IMG/VR virus record: IMGVR_UViG_3300037049_000072 | Span: 1-43,999 of that record | Length of the DNA stretch: 43,999 nt | Reading direction: 5' to 3' (one strand) | Source of the DNA: a virus | In this document: piece by piece, positions 19,199-27,858 of the stretch | Layout of the letters: each line of letters begins with the position of its first letter | How positions within the stretch are numbered: the first letter of the stretch is position 1 | Position numbers and translations under genes: made by a program | Notes under the pieces: model-generated | Databases searched by the model: none | What the model was told of the DNA's origin: nothing | What the model saw: the letters and a program-made list of their open reading frames with translations, nothing else

Positions 19199-19992
19199 AG
19201 TGAAAAATTTTCAGCCTCAATTCGTGTGATTAAAAAGTGAATCCCAGTTGAGCATTCATTGGTGTAATCCTCGTCAAATTTCTCTGTCGGTTTTACGGTT
19301 TCACCGGCTTTATATGTGAAGTTTGAATCTCTAAGGCTGGCACCAGCCTTTGCGCCGAAAACTTCAAGCACGTTCGCAAATTCGGCACGGCACTTTCTGC
19401 CAAATGCGTGGCAGCGTTTTGCCTTGGCTGGAATCAACAGTTTGACAATCACATTGTCTCGGCATTTCTTCCAGCCGATTAAATCCCCTTCGGGCAAGAT
19501 TCGAGTTGAGGCGATTGCGTATTCTGCATCTTTTGCGCCTGACAGGTCTGCGCCTGACAGGTCTGCGCGTGACAGGTCTGCGCCTGACAGGTATGCGCCT
19601 GACAGGTTTGCGCCTGACAGGTCTGCGCGTGACAGGTATGCGCCTGACAGGTCTGCGCCTGACAGGTATGCGCCTGACAGGTATGCGCCTGACAGGTTTG
19701 CGCCTGACAGGTTTGCGCGTGACAGGTATGCGCCTGACAGGTTTGCGCGTGACAGGTATGCGCCTGACAGGTATGCGCCTGACAGGTATGCGCCTGACAG
19801 GTCTGCGCCTGACAGGTCTGCGCCTGACAGGTATGCGCCTGACAGGTTTGCGTCTGACAGGTCTGCGCGTGACAGGTATGCGCGTGACAGGCATGCGCGT
19901 GACTTAACCGCAGCTTTTACAGCTTCGGCCAGCGATGAAAAATCGCCTTCAAACAGGATAAAACCGCCTAAAGAAAGAATTTGTATTTTCAT
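19195..19992 (-). CDS. Pentapeptide-repeat protein with DUF5758-like C-terminus
   Basis: After a short N-terminal strand (MKIQILSLGGFILFEGDFSS), residues about 30-151 are an uninterrupted run of A(D/N/Y)LS(G/R/D) pentapeptides, which fold into a four-sided beta-helix. The C-terminal ~110 residues ('LIGWKKCRDNVIVKLLIPAK' to 'CSTGIHFLITRIEAENF') match the domain that often follows pentapeptide repeats in phage and bacterial proteins. Some pentapeptide proteins mimic DNA and bind gyrase; no such role is shown here. It is the first gene of the early block, downstream of an operator-like palindrome. Confidence 0.85.
   Translation of the reverse strand: MKIQILSLGGFILFEGDFSSLAEAVKAAVKSRACLSRAYLSRADLSDANLSGAYLSGADLSGADLSGAYLSGAYLSGAYLSRANLSGAYLSRANLSGANLSGAYLSGAYLSGADLSGAYLSRADLSGANLSGAYLSGADLSRADLSGADLSGAKDAEYAIASTRILPEGDLIGWKKCRDNVIVKLLIPAKAKRCHAFGRKCRAEFANVLEVFGAKAGASLRDSNFTYKAGETVKPTEKFDEDYTNECSTGIHFLITRIEAENFSL
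19541..19900. repeat. 15-bp tandem repeat, 24 copies, coding the pentapeptides
   Basis: The unit GACAGGTMTGCGCST (plus strand, M = a or c or t in practice) is repeated 24 times over 360 bp with substitutions at only a few positions, mainly in the second codon. Such near-identity at the DNA level suggests recent expansion by slippage or unequal exchange, with length likely to vary among relatives. It has no spacers and is not a CRISPR. Confidence 0.9.
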
Positions 19993-20027
19993 TTGCGCCC
20001 CAAACTTAACAGATAGAAAAGTCTTGT

Positions 20028-20043
20028 CACCAATTAATTGGTG
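20028..20043. promoter_or_regulatory. 16-bp perfect palindrome, operator-like
   Basis: CACCAATTAATTGGTG is a perfect palindrome 36 bases upstream of the pentapeptide gene, in the only long spacer between the late and early blocks. Its form suits a dimeric repressor or activator. The flanks are A/T-rich, as expected for an early promoter, but no clear -35/-10 pair stands out. Confidence 0.45.
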
Positions 20044-20063
20044 AATATTGAAGATTTAAGAGC

Positions 20064-20113
20064 CGCTAACTTAGTCTAGTTGGACATTCTTATGTCCATG
20101 CGCTTTGTTGGCT
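20064..20113 (-). terminator. Hairpin at the end of the late block (possible terminator or lone attC-like site)
   Basis: TGGACAT and ATGTCCA (20081-20098) form a perfect 7-bp stem with a TCTT loop, just after the stop of the 2274-residue gene. No U-run follows on the minus strand, so it is a weak terminator candidate. On the minus strand the flanks read GCCAAC-AAAGCGC and GTTAGCG, recalling a very short attC; arm pairing beyond the stem is poor. Confidence 0.3.
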
Positions 20114-23100
20114 ATTTCGGCATCCGGCTGAAAGCCGCTCCCAACGCCTGCCGATCTCGCATCGCTTCCTGATACGTCGTCCGTAGTTCAGGTTGCGCGG
20201 CGAGCATTTGCTGGTCGCGGGCCTGGCTTCCGGTGAATGGCCGGGCAGCAACACCGTTCTGGTTGGTGGATTTGTAGCGGCTGGCAATCGCGGCCGGCCT
20301 GCGGCCTTCTTGAATGAGCGCCTGATATTCCTTTTGAGCGGCGTCCATCTTGCCGGCCAGCAAGAGATTGTCCAATCCACGGTAAGCACTTTCAGTTTTC
20401 GCCTCGGCATCCCGCTCCTTCTGGTAAAGGTTGGCTTTCGGGTCCGGACTGTTTCGATTGAACTTGCTGGCGGCATCCCACATTTGAGTTTGCGCGGTGT
20501 ATTGCCGGCTGCTCAATCCAACCTGTGCGGACGCCAGCGAGCCAAGCGGCGTTTCTCCCCGTTTGGCCGCGCCAGGCAGCAATCCAGTTGTTCCGATGGG
20601 GGCCAGCCAGCCAGCGGCATCTCGAAGCGCAATCTCCGTTGCTCGTGCCGGCGCAAACTTCGTCCAGGTGTTGATGTTCGCGCCTGTCCGCATGTCCCGG
20701 CCGGTCATGGACTCAATGCCGATTTTCGGGAGCGGCCCGAGCCGGCCGGCCGCAAAGCCGGGGAAGTTGGAAACCAATCCAAACAGGTCGGCAACTACGG
20801 ACCGGATTGAATACCGCCTGCCGTTATAAATCACCGACAGGGCGTTTTCCGGTTCCCAATGCGAATTACCATTGTTGAGCGCGGCGTTGATGACGCGTGC
20901 CGCCGAATACATGACGGCGGTCTGGATGATGATTGCCCGGCGCTGGGCGCCGCCGTATTTCGTCAAAGCCTGACCACCCATTTTCAACTCGCTCGAAAGG
21001 AAGTCCGGCGCGAGACAGGCCAGCCGGTTCAAGTCCATCAAAACCTTGTTGCTGCCCAGGAGCCGGTAATTCTGTAAACCAAAGGCGGCGTTGGCCTGAT
21101 GCGCGGACAGCTCGGAAATCTGGTCGGGCGTCAGTTGCTTGCCGTATCTCGCCTCGTTGCCATCACGCAGCGCAAGGTAATTTTTCATCTTCATGGCCGG
21201 GATTGCCTGCTTGAAAATGAAGTCGGTCATCGCGTTTGAAAGCTGGCCCAGGCCGGGAACATGAGACCACAAGCCGCCGTGTGCCCCTGATTGCCCCTCC
21301 TGAAACTCGACTTGATGGCTTCCAAATCCCAGTTCCAGCCCGTTGCGCACACCGTCCGCCTGCTTAGGATCGAGCAGGTCAAGTCTGAATCCGCTGGTGA
21401 TGGGATTGACGCCGTTCCAAACCGAGTGCGTCCCGACGTTGACCAGGTGAAACATCCCCATCGCCATTTTCGAGTTTTTTAGGAAGGACGACACTTTCAA
21501 GGCAGTGTTTCCAATCGCTCCGACTGTCGTCCTGTGCATCTCGACGGTGGATTGTCCGTTGCGCATGACAACGGTGGGTTTCGCCTGCCGCCACTGCGCG
21601 CCGTTGAGTTCATTGTTGAGTTTGTCGTAAATTTCCGGGTGAACCCAGAAGTCGCCTTTGACGAGAATGGGCGAACCGGCTTCCGTGCTGCCCTGATACG
21701 TCCAGCCCTTGAGCGCCCAATGGTCAAGATATTTGTACGGCACGCCTTGCGCCGTCACAGCGCCCGGAGGCCGCGAGTGCGAGTCCACCAGCAGTTGCCG
21801 CTTGCCGCTTTCGAGCGGCAGGAATTGAGCGCCGCCGCCGATCTTGACGCATGGCATCTTGTCGCTGGCTTCGGCGTCCTTCAAATTCCAGATCACCGCC
21901 CGGCTGGTGATGTTCTTGTGGAACGCCTGGTTGTAGGCGTCCACCAGCGGCATGACATCGAGCGTTCGAGGCTCGCCACCGTGCATGATGCCCTCAAAGT
22001 AGCTGGGCACGGTGCGTTGCAGCGCGAAGAACGGGTCGCGCGGGTCGAGCTTGGCGCGCCAGTTGGCCGCCGACTTTCCGCCGCCCATGCCGGTTGTTTC
22101 ATCAGGGGGCATCGTCGGGTATTTGTTCCAGAGCTGGGGTACACCGTAATTTTTCCGGCCCTTGTCGAGAATCCCGACGTTCTTTGAATCTTCCAACTTG
22201 GTTTCAAACTCGCTGCGAATGGAGTTGGCAATCTGCTTTTCCGTGTCGGTCAGCTTCAAGGCCGCGTCCCACACCTTCAAATGCTGCCGGGCCGACGGCA
22301 CGCCCTGCAGATCGGCCCGCTGGGCGCGAATCTCATCCTCGTCGCCATTGGCGTCCAGCCAGACCGACAAGGCCGCGCGCCGGGTTGGGTCGGGCATTTT
22401 CTCCTTCATGCGCTGCGTCCAGTCGTAACCCTCCTGTCCGGTGAAATTGTCGGCATAACCCCATTCTTTGATAATCCGGCGGTAATCGTCGTCAATCGGC
22501 GGCTTGATCATCGAGTCGCGGAGCGTTTCCCAGCCAGCAGCCGCAACGCGGCCCGTGGCGGAAACGGCGTCTTTTGCGCCCCGCACAAGTTGCGCCGCAC
22601 GGTCGCTCAACCGCAATCTGTCCATGAGTGGCACCTTGGGGCTGTCAATCTTCGCCGTGCGGAGCCAGTCAGTGAGATTGGAGAGTGAGCGGCCCGGCGG
22701 CAGTTCAACCGACTTGGGCAACTTGCCTTCCTCCTGCATCCGGTTCCAGACTTGGGTGAAGGTTCGGCTGGGCATCTGGGCAAACTCGTCGTGGAAAGAT
22801 TCAGCATGAGCGCGGGCCTGTGCCAGCTTCTCAGGGTCGCCGACGGCTTTGGCGGCTTCAAGTTGTTTCAGCGCATCGGAGTAGCGATTGATTGTGTCCT
22901 CGATGTAAGCCGGGTGCCGACGCAACGCTTCCCCGGCTTCGCGCGCCTGCATATCAGCGGCGCGACGCTCGGCCTGCATTTCGGGCGTCACGTTCTTGCT
23001 GGTGACGGACTTGGCCGCGTTGAGGGCTTCGTAAGCCTTCTGGCGTCGTTCGTTGGCGGCGTCGGCATCGGATTTAAGGGAGGTGAAGGGTTTTTCTTCG

Positions 23101-26100
23101 TCACCGGCGGCAAAATTGGTGTTGACAGATTCGCTGGGATTTGGTTCACTCTCATTGCCGACCATCTTGAAAGACGCCTTATCAGGCGATTCAGGATTCG
23201 GTATTGAGGCTTTGCCTTGATTCCCTGTTGACTCCGGTTTTTCCGGTGCCTTCAGTAAGCTTGAACCGCCCTGACCACTGCCTAGCACGTCAGGGCGGTT
23301 CTGTTTTTGAGATTTAACCGCATCGTCAAACCGATAGGACGCGGATAGAAAACTTCCCTTCTCATTGGCGATTTCAAAACCCCGCGTGTCCAATCCCTTT
23401 CGGAACGTGCTGCCATCAGGCCGCGTGATTGTCACCATTTTTTGCCCCGGCTTCCTTTCGATGGTGACATTGTGCTCGATTTGCTCCGTAGCCACAGGAT
23501 GATTACGAGTGCCGCCCCATTCCAGATATTTGATGGACAATCCCCGCGCCACATCCGAGCCGGATTCTTTCATGGCCTTCTGGCGCATTTTCCATTCGGC
23601 AAGCTGGTCGTTTCCAGTTGGCTCTTTGCCTTCGGGTTTGTAGTCGCCTTCACCTTCCATCCAGTCCTTTACCTGCTGCAAATCGTAATAATCCGTTGCG
23701 TTGTAAAACTTCGATGTGTGATGCCACTCGCCTGATTTCGGCGCACTGTCACGGATGAATCCAGCCGGAACACCCAAACGCCGAGCAACTTCCGTAGCTG
23801 GGAATTTACCCGAAGCCTCGGCGTCCAGCGCATTGTTGGATTTTGAAAAGTCATCAGCGTAACCGGCCATGAAATGCGTAGCAGCCTCCTGCGTCCCCCC
23901 AATCTGCTTGACCGCCCTTCTCAAAATCTCCTGCACGTCGCCCTCGGTCACGCCCAGCTTGACGCCCGCCGCGCGCAGCGTCGCCCGCACTTTGGCAACA
24001 ACCGCCTGCCACAACGTCCGGTCACTGGCGGGATTCTCAGCCAAGTGCGCCAGGACTTCGCGGGCCAGCGTGCGGTTGTCGGCATTGGCATAGCGCCGCC
24101 GCAAATCGTCCATGAGCGGCTTGTCCTTGTACGAATCATAAACACCATCCAGAAACTCGTTGGCCTTGTCGCCCAGCACGGCCTCGACGCCTTGATGCCC
24201 CGCCGCTTCGTGCAGCCACTTCTTGGCCGCTTCCGCCGGGCTGTCGAGATTGGACGCCACCAGATGAACCTTGCCGTCGTGATAAACCGCCTTGACGTTG
24301 TCGAGGTTGACGCCCTGCGCTTTGGCGGCGCGCTTGACGGCGTCGGGGAGCGTGTCGGGTGTGTTGTGAATCACTGTTTCAGGCGCATTGCGGAAATTGG
24401 CCGACATCGAGTCAGAAACGCGCTTGGTCTGGTCAGGGGTGATGCCGCGACCGGGCTTTTCGTCTTTGGCGAAGAAGGATTGCTGGCCGGATTTGTCGGC
24501 CATGACTTGCCGCCCAAACATTTCCTTGGTCGTGTCCACGTCCGCACCCGTCAGCGGAGCGGCAGCCTTGTCCAGCATCGCGCCCTTGGCGGCTTTGCCG
24601 GCGGCTTGGGATTTTTCACGGGCGAGACGGGCGGCTTGGTCGGATACGGATTCGGGAGCGCCGAAAATAGGCTTATCGCCTAAAGGCATACTTTCCTGTC
24701 CCGCGGAAAACTTTGTCCCCGCAACTGGCGCCGACTTCTTCTGCACCCAAATCTCGCTCCCCTGTGGAACATCCTGCCGCCCAAAACTGGTTCCATCCTT
24801 GACGCTGACAACGCCTGTTTTTGGGTCGCGTCCAACGACCGTCAGTTCATCATGCGACACTCCCGGCGCGCGCACGCGGAACGTGTCTCCCACCTTCAAA
24901 TCATCCACTGAAATCTTGATGAGTCCCGACTTGCTGTTCGGACTGGTGGTCGCGCTCCAAAATCGTTCGGTCTGGGCCTCATATCCGCCGCCGCCAGCTT
25001 TGAGGGCATCGCGGGAGGTCGAAGCCGCCTTGATCGCATCCCAGACATCGTCGGCATTTTGGATTCGATGATAACCGCGCTCCTGCAAATCTCCGATGAG
25101 CCGGTCAACCGGCTGGCCGGTGTTCTTGCGGAGCATCTTGGCCGGCCCGACCATGGCTTCACTGTAACCATCGTACTCGCCGCCAGCACCTGGCCCGGGC
25201 GGTTTGATTCCGCCAAGTTCCTGAATGTCGTCGAGGATGTCGGGAACTCCATCGGAACGCGGGCGAACGTAGAAAGCAGATTTGACTTTTCGGCCTGGCG
25301 TGGGCACGCTGGCCTCTCGCGGTTGCGACGCGCTTGGTTCCTCCGACGCGGGCGCAGCCATGACGCCAGCGTTGCTCGATGCATTGCTGGCGTTTTTCTT
25401 TTGCAACTCAACCAGCCGCGCCTGCTGCTGGACAGGTTCAGGAGGTTCCACGGTGGCGGGAATAGCGGGCTGCGGCACTGAAGGGGGTTGTTCGCCGGGC
25501 CTGACTTCCGGTTGAGCAATACGGTTGGCCTCAACCTTGGCCCTCAATTCATCAATAAACCGCTGCGTTATGGTCGTCGGACGCTCTGGCATGCCCGTAG
25601 GCGCTTCGGGGGGTGTCACCGTAGCGGGTGGGGGTGCTGCGGCTTGACCTGCCTCAACTGGCGCACGGTGCTGGGCGGTTAAATCGAAGGTGGACGGTAC
25701 GGCGCGTTGCTGCATGAAGTCGGCAACATCGCTCGTGTCTGGCGTTGGTGTAGCGGGCGGTTCCGGCAAAAGCGGATTTCCGGCCAGCATTCGGGCGGTC
25801 TGTTCTCCGCCATACGCTGCCTTTTCGGCTTGGGACATGCCTCGGAAGTCGGGTCCGGCGGCGCGTTCACCGCCCATCAATCCCAAAACGCCCATTCCAG
25901 TCACATTTCCAACCGCATCTACCCATGCCTTTTCACGCTGTTCAGGTGGAAGCTTCATTATTTCAGCCACTTGATCCATGCCAATCAGTCCAGCCGATGA
26001 GCTGGCAGCTCCCAGTTTGTCCACCACGGCCAATGCTTGGGTGGATGAAATACCCATCCGCTTTGCGATAGCCTCAGAAATTACGCCGCCGTATTTCCCG

Positions 26101-26936
26101 GCAAACGGCAACGCTGCGCCAAGAGCGGCTTGTTTGGGGTCAAACCCTTGCGGTGTAAGTCCAAACAAAACTCCGGCTGAAATTGGAGCCGGAATACCAA
26201 CAGCCTGAGCCGCCGCTACACCCGCCAGTTGCGGGGCGCTTTTGACCAATCCGTAAGCACCACTCTCCGCAGCCCGCAATGACTTTGGAAGAAACTTGCT
26301 TTCAAGTTCGTAATCAGGAGTCTCGCCAGCTAAAACTTGTTTTACATTGCCGCTTAATTCATCATCACTGAACGGCCCCTTGCTCAGTTCGATGGATGTA
26401 TCCGCGACTGCTGCCGCCAAAACCCGACCGGCAAGATCGAGTTTTTGACCAGCCTTTGTCGCGCCAACTTGCATGGCGTGGCCGGCGGCATCCACACCGA
26501 ATTTGTTCATCGTTCGGCTTGCCGCTGACGGCGCCGGATAACCATTGACGACAAGGGGGCCAACCGGCGGCTGTTGCGGCGTTGGTTGTGGAGTTGCTTG
26601 GGCAAGTATGCGCTGTGCATCCGGCGGCAACTGCGACAAATCCCCCGGCTGGCTGGGTGGCATTGTCGGGCCGGCCAGCTTCTTCAAAAAATCCTTTGAT
26701 GGGGCGACTACGCTTCCCTTGCCGCCAGGAAATGTAACGGCGGTTGTGTCGGGCTGTTCTTCGGGTTGCAGGATCCGGATCCGGCCGGATTTGACATCAT
26801 CAGCCAGCAATGGCGATTGGTCGTCGTGGATCAGGTCAAAAACATTCGACGGGACCGAATCGAATACGTTGGCCTTTGGTTTTTCGGCCACCGCCGGACC
26901 CGCATCTGACGGAATCGTGTCGAAAATGTTTGCCAC
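20112..26936 (-). CDS. Giant multidomain (large polyvalent) virion protein, 2274 aa
   Basis: Order of regions: N-terminal 'NIFDTIPSD/NVFDSVPSN' repeats (1-40), Pro-rich linkers, an Ala/Gly-rich hydrophobic segment (about 230-320), a small domain with 'PVDRLIGDLQERGYHRI' (about 610-640), a beta-domain ('VGDTFRVRAPGVSHDELTVV'), a zinc-peptidase-like region with HEAAGH at 909-914, long helical parts, and a C-terminal domain resembling those at the ends of other large polyvalent phage proteins. Such proteins are packaged in the head and ejected with DNA; the peptidase motif might cut cell-wall or host proteins. Its place after the internal proteins fits an ejected virion protein. It is not a virion RNA polymerase: I see no polymerase motifs. 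Confidence 0.8.
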   Translation of the reverse strand: MANIFDTIPSDAGPAVAEKPKANVFDSVPSNVFDLIHDDQSPLLADDVKSGRIRILQPEEQPDTTAVTFPGGKGSVVAPSKDFLKKLAGPTMPPSQPGDLSQLPPDAQRILAQATPQPTPQQPPVGPLVVNGYPAPSAASRTMNKFGVDAAGHAMQVGATKAGQKLDLAGRVLAAAVADTSIELSKGPFSDDELSGNVKQVLAGETPDYELESKFLPKSLRAAESGAYGLVKSAPQLAGVAAAQAVGIPAPISAGVLFGLTPQGFDPKQAALGAALPFAGKYGGVISEAIAKRMGISSTQALAVVDKLGAASSSAGLIGMDQVAEIMKLPPEQREKAWVDAVGNVTGMGVLGLMGGERAAGPDFRGMSQAEKAAYGGEQTARMLAGNPLLPEPPATPTPDTSDVADFMQQRAVPSTFDLTAQHRAPVEAGQAAAPPPATVTPPEAPTGMPERPTTITQRFIDELRAKVEANRIAQPEVRPGEQPPSVPQPAIPATVEPPEPVQQQARLVELQKKNASNASSNAGVMAAPASEEPSASQPREASVPTPGRKVKSAFYVRPRSDGVPDILDDIQELGGIKPPGPGAGGEYDGYSEAMVGPAKMLRKNTGQPVDRLIGDLQERGYHRIQNADDVWDAIKAASTSRDALKAGGGGYEAQTERFWSATTSPNSKSGLIKISVDDLKVGDTFRVRAPGVSHDELTVVGRDPKTGVVSVKDGTSFGRQDVPQGSEIWVQKKSAPVAGTKFSAGQESMPLGDKPIFGAPESVSDQAARLAREKSQAAGKAAKGAMLDKAAAPLTGADVDTTKEMFGRQVMADKSGQQSFFAKDEKPGRGITPDQTKRVSDSMSANFRNAPETVIHNTPDTLPDAVKRAAKAQGVNLDNVKAVYHDGKVHLVASNLDSPAEAAKKWLHEAAGHQGVEAVLGDKANEFLDGVYDSYKDKPLMDDLRRRYANADNRTLAREVLAHLAENPASDRTLWQAVVAKVRATLRAAGVKLGVTEGDVQEILRRAVKQIGGTQEAATHFMAGYADDFSKSNNALDAEASGKFPATEVARRLGVPAGFIRDSAPKSGEWHHTSKFYNATDYYDLQQVKDWMEGEGDYKPEGKEPTGNDQLAEWKMRQKAMKESGSDVARGLSIKYLEWGGTRNHPVATEQIEHNVTIERKPGQKMVTITRPDGSTFRKGLDTRGFEIANEKGSFLSASYRFDDAVKSQKQNRPDVLGSGQGGSSLLKAPEKPESTGNQGKASIPNPESPDKASFKMVGNESEPNPSESVNTNFAAGDEEKPFTSLKSDADAANERRQKAYEALNAAKSVTSKNVTPEMQAERRAADMQAREAGEALRRHPAYIEDTINRYSDALKQLEAAKAVGDPEKLAQARAHAESFHDEFAQMPSRTFTQVWNRMQEEGKLPKSVELPPGRSLSNLTDWLRTAKIDSPKVPLMDRLRLSDRAAQLVRGAKDAVSATGRVAAAGWETLRDSMIKPPIDDDYRRIIKEWGYADNFTGQEGYDWTQRMKEKMPDPTRRAALSVWLDANGDEDEIRAQRADLQGVPSARQHLKVWDAALKLTDTEKQIANSIRSEFETKLEDSKNVGILDKGRKNYGVPQLWNKYPTMPPDETTGMGGGKSAANWRAKLDPRDPFFALQRTVPSYFEGIMHGGEPRTLDVMPLVDAYNQAFHKNITSRAVIWNLKDAEASDKMPCVKIGGGAQFLPLESGKRQLLVDSHSRPPGAVTAQGVPYKYLDHWALKGWTYQGSTEAGSPILVKGDFWVHPEIYDKLNNELNGAQWRQAKPTVVMRNGQSTVEMHRTTVGAIGNTALKVSSFLKNSKMAMGMFHLVNVGTHSVWNGVNPITSGFRLDLLDPKQADGVRNGLELGFGSHQVEFQEGQSGAHGGLWSHVPGLGQLSNAMTDFIFKQAIPAMKMKNYLALRDGNEARYGKQLTPDQISELSAHQANAAFGLQNYRLLGSNKVLMDLNRLACLAPDFLSSELKMGGQALTKYGGAQRRAIIIQTAVMYSAARVINAALNNGNSHWEPENALSVIYNGRRYSIRSVVADLFGLVSNFPGFAAGRLGPLPKIGIESMTGRDMRTGANINTWTKFAPARATEIALRDAAGWLAPIGTTGLLPGAAKRGETPLGSLASAQVGLSSRQYTAQTQMWDAASKFNRNSPDPKANLYQKERDAEAKTESAYRGLDNLLLAGKMDAAQKEYQALIQEGRRPAAIASRYKSTNQNGVAARPFTGSQARDQQMLAAQPELRTTYQEAMRDRQALGAAFSRMPK

Positions 26937-26939
26937 AGG

Positions 26940-27848
26940 TCATTTCAGGTATTGCGCCGATGCCCCGGCTCCATATTTGGCATCAAAGTCGGGAGCGGCC
27001 TCCGGGTGAGCCTGCAAATAGGCGATGTGGGCGGCAGGCGGCGTTATTGCGCCCGGCTGTGAGGGAGCAGCGAGAGTCGCGGCGGCTGGCGCTGCCGGCG
27101 CCGGATACCCCGCCGGCACCTGACCCGGTAAAGCAGTCCCGCTTGGAACGTGGCGCGTCGTCGTGGTTTTTGTTCCCGGCACGGGTGGAACTTCAGGTAT
27201 ATCGGCAGTTGAGCCGATTCCCAAAAAACCTTTTCTGCCGGGCACCGCGGGTGTTCCAGGTGTGCCGGGCGTCGTTTCGTCGGTCGTAACCGTGTCCATT
27301 TGAGGCTTTAATGATGTTGGTTCCTTGCCGGCCAGTTCCGCCGCTGACGGCACGGTCGAAAAGTCAATCTTCCCGGATGCCAGACCCGAATACATCGGCG
27401 ATTGCAGCATCTGGTTGTGAACGGATTCGGGAAGATTTGCCACCGCGTCGTTGAAATTCTGGGTTGCGTCATCCTGGGACAGCCCTTGGGACGGATCTTT
27501 TATGTTGGCGATCCTGTTGACTCTCAGTGTCTGGACAAAATCCTTCATCGAACCCACGGCGTCGGCGTAATCTTTCGCCGCCACCTTCCCCTGCTCGGCG
27601 ATTTTGTTCCGGTCGGACTCAGTTTGGGCAAGGATGGTGTTTCGCCCCTGGCCGATGTCCTCCATGCTCTGGAAGTGGGCAGATTGGGCGTCGTAGCGCG
27701 ACTGTTGAATGTCGCGCAGCTGGGACTCAATCGCCATGCGGGACATCTCCGCTTCGTGCTGCTGCTGCATGGAGCGGCGTTTCAAGAAGCCTTCGCCCGC
27801 GCCTTCGATTGAATTGTTGAGGTTTTGAACGTCAAAATGTGTAAGCAT
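26940..27848 (-). CDS. Internal virion-type protein (302 aa)
   Basis: The N-terminal half is helical and Gln/Arg-rich ('MQQQHEAEMSRMAIESQLRD'), followed by a Thr/Pro/Gly-rich linker and a C-terminal 'YLQAHPEAAPDFDAKYGAGA' segment that recurs at the ends of internal virion proteins in other phages. The start at MLTHFDVQ has an excellent AAGGA Shine-Dalgarno; an upstream ATG was rejected. It ends three bases before the giant protein. Probably part of the ejectosome. Confidence 0.65.
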   Translation of the reverse strand: MLTHFDVQNLNNSIEGAGEGFLKRRSMQQQHEAEMSRMAIESQLRDIQQSRYDAQSAHFQSMEDIGQGRNTILAQTESDRNKIAEQGKVAAKDYADAVGSMKDFVQTLRVNRIANIKDPSQGLSQDDATQNFNDAVANLPESVHNQMLQSPMYSGLASGKIDFSTVPSAAELAGKEPTSLKPQMDTVTTDETTPGTPGTPAVPGRKGFLGIGSTADIPEVPPVPGTKTTTTRHVPSGTALPGQVPAGYPAPAAPAAATLAAPSQPGAITPPAAHIAYLQAHPEAAPDFDAKYGAGASAQYLK

Positions 27849-27858
27849 GTTTTTCCTT

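Noticed and set aside
19541-19900. CRISPR array
   Set aside because: The 15-bp units are head to tail with no spacers and encode pentapeptides in frame.
20112-26936. N4-like virion RNA polymerase
   Set aside because: The capsid type and gene length suggested it, but no RNA polymerase motifs were seen; the content is of polyvalent-protein type.
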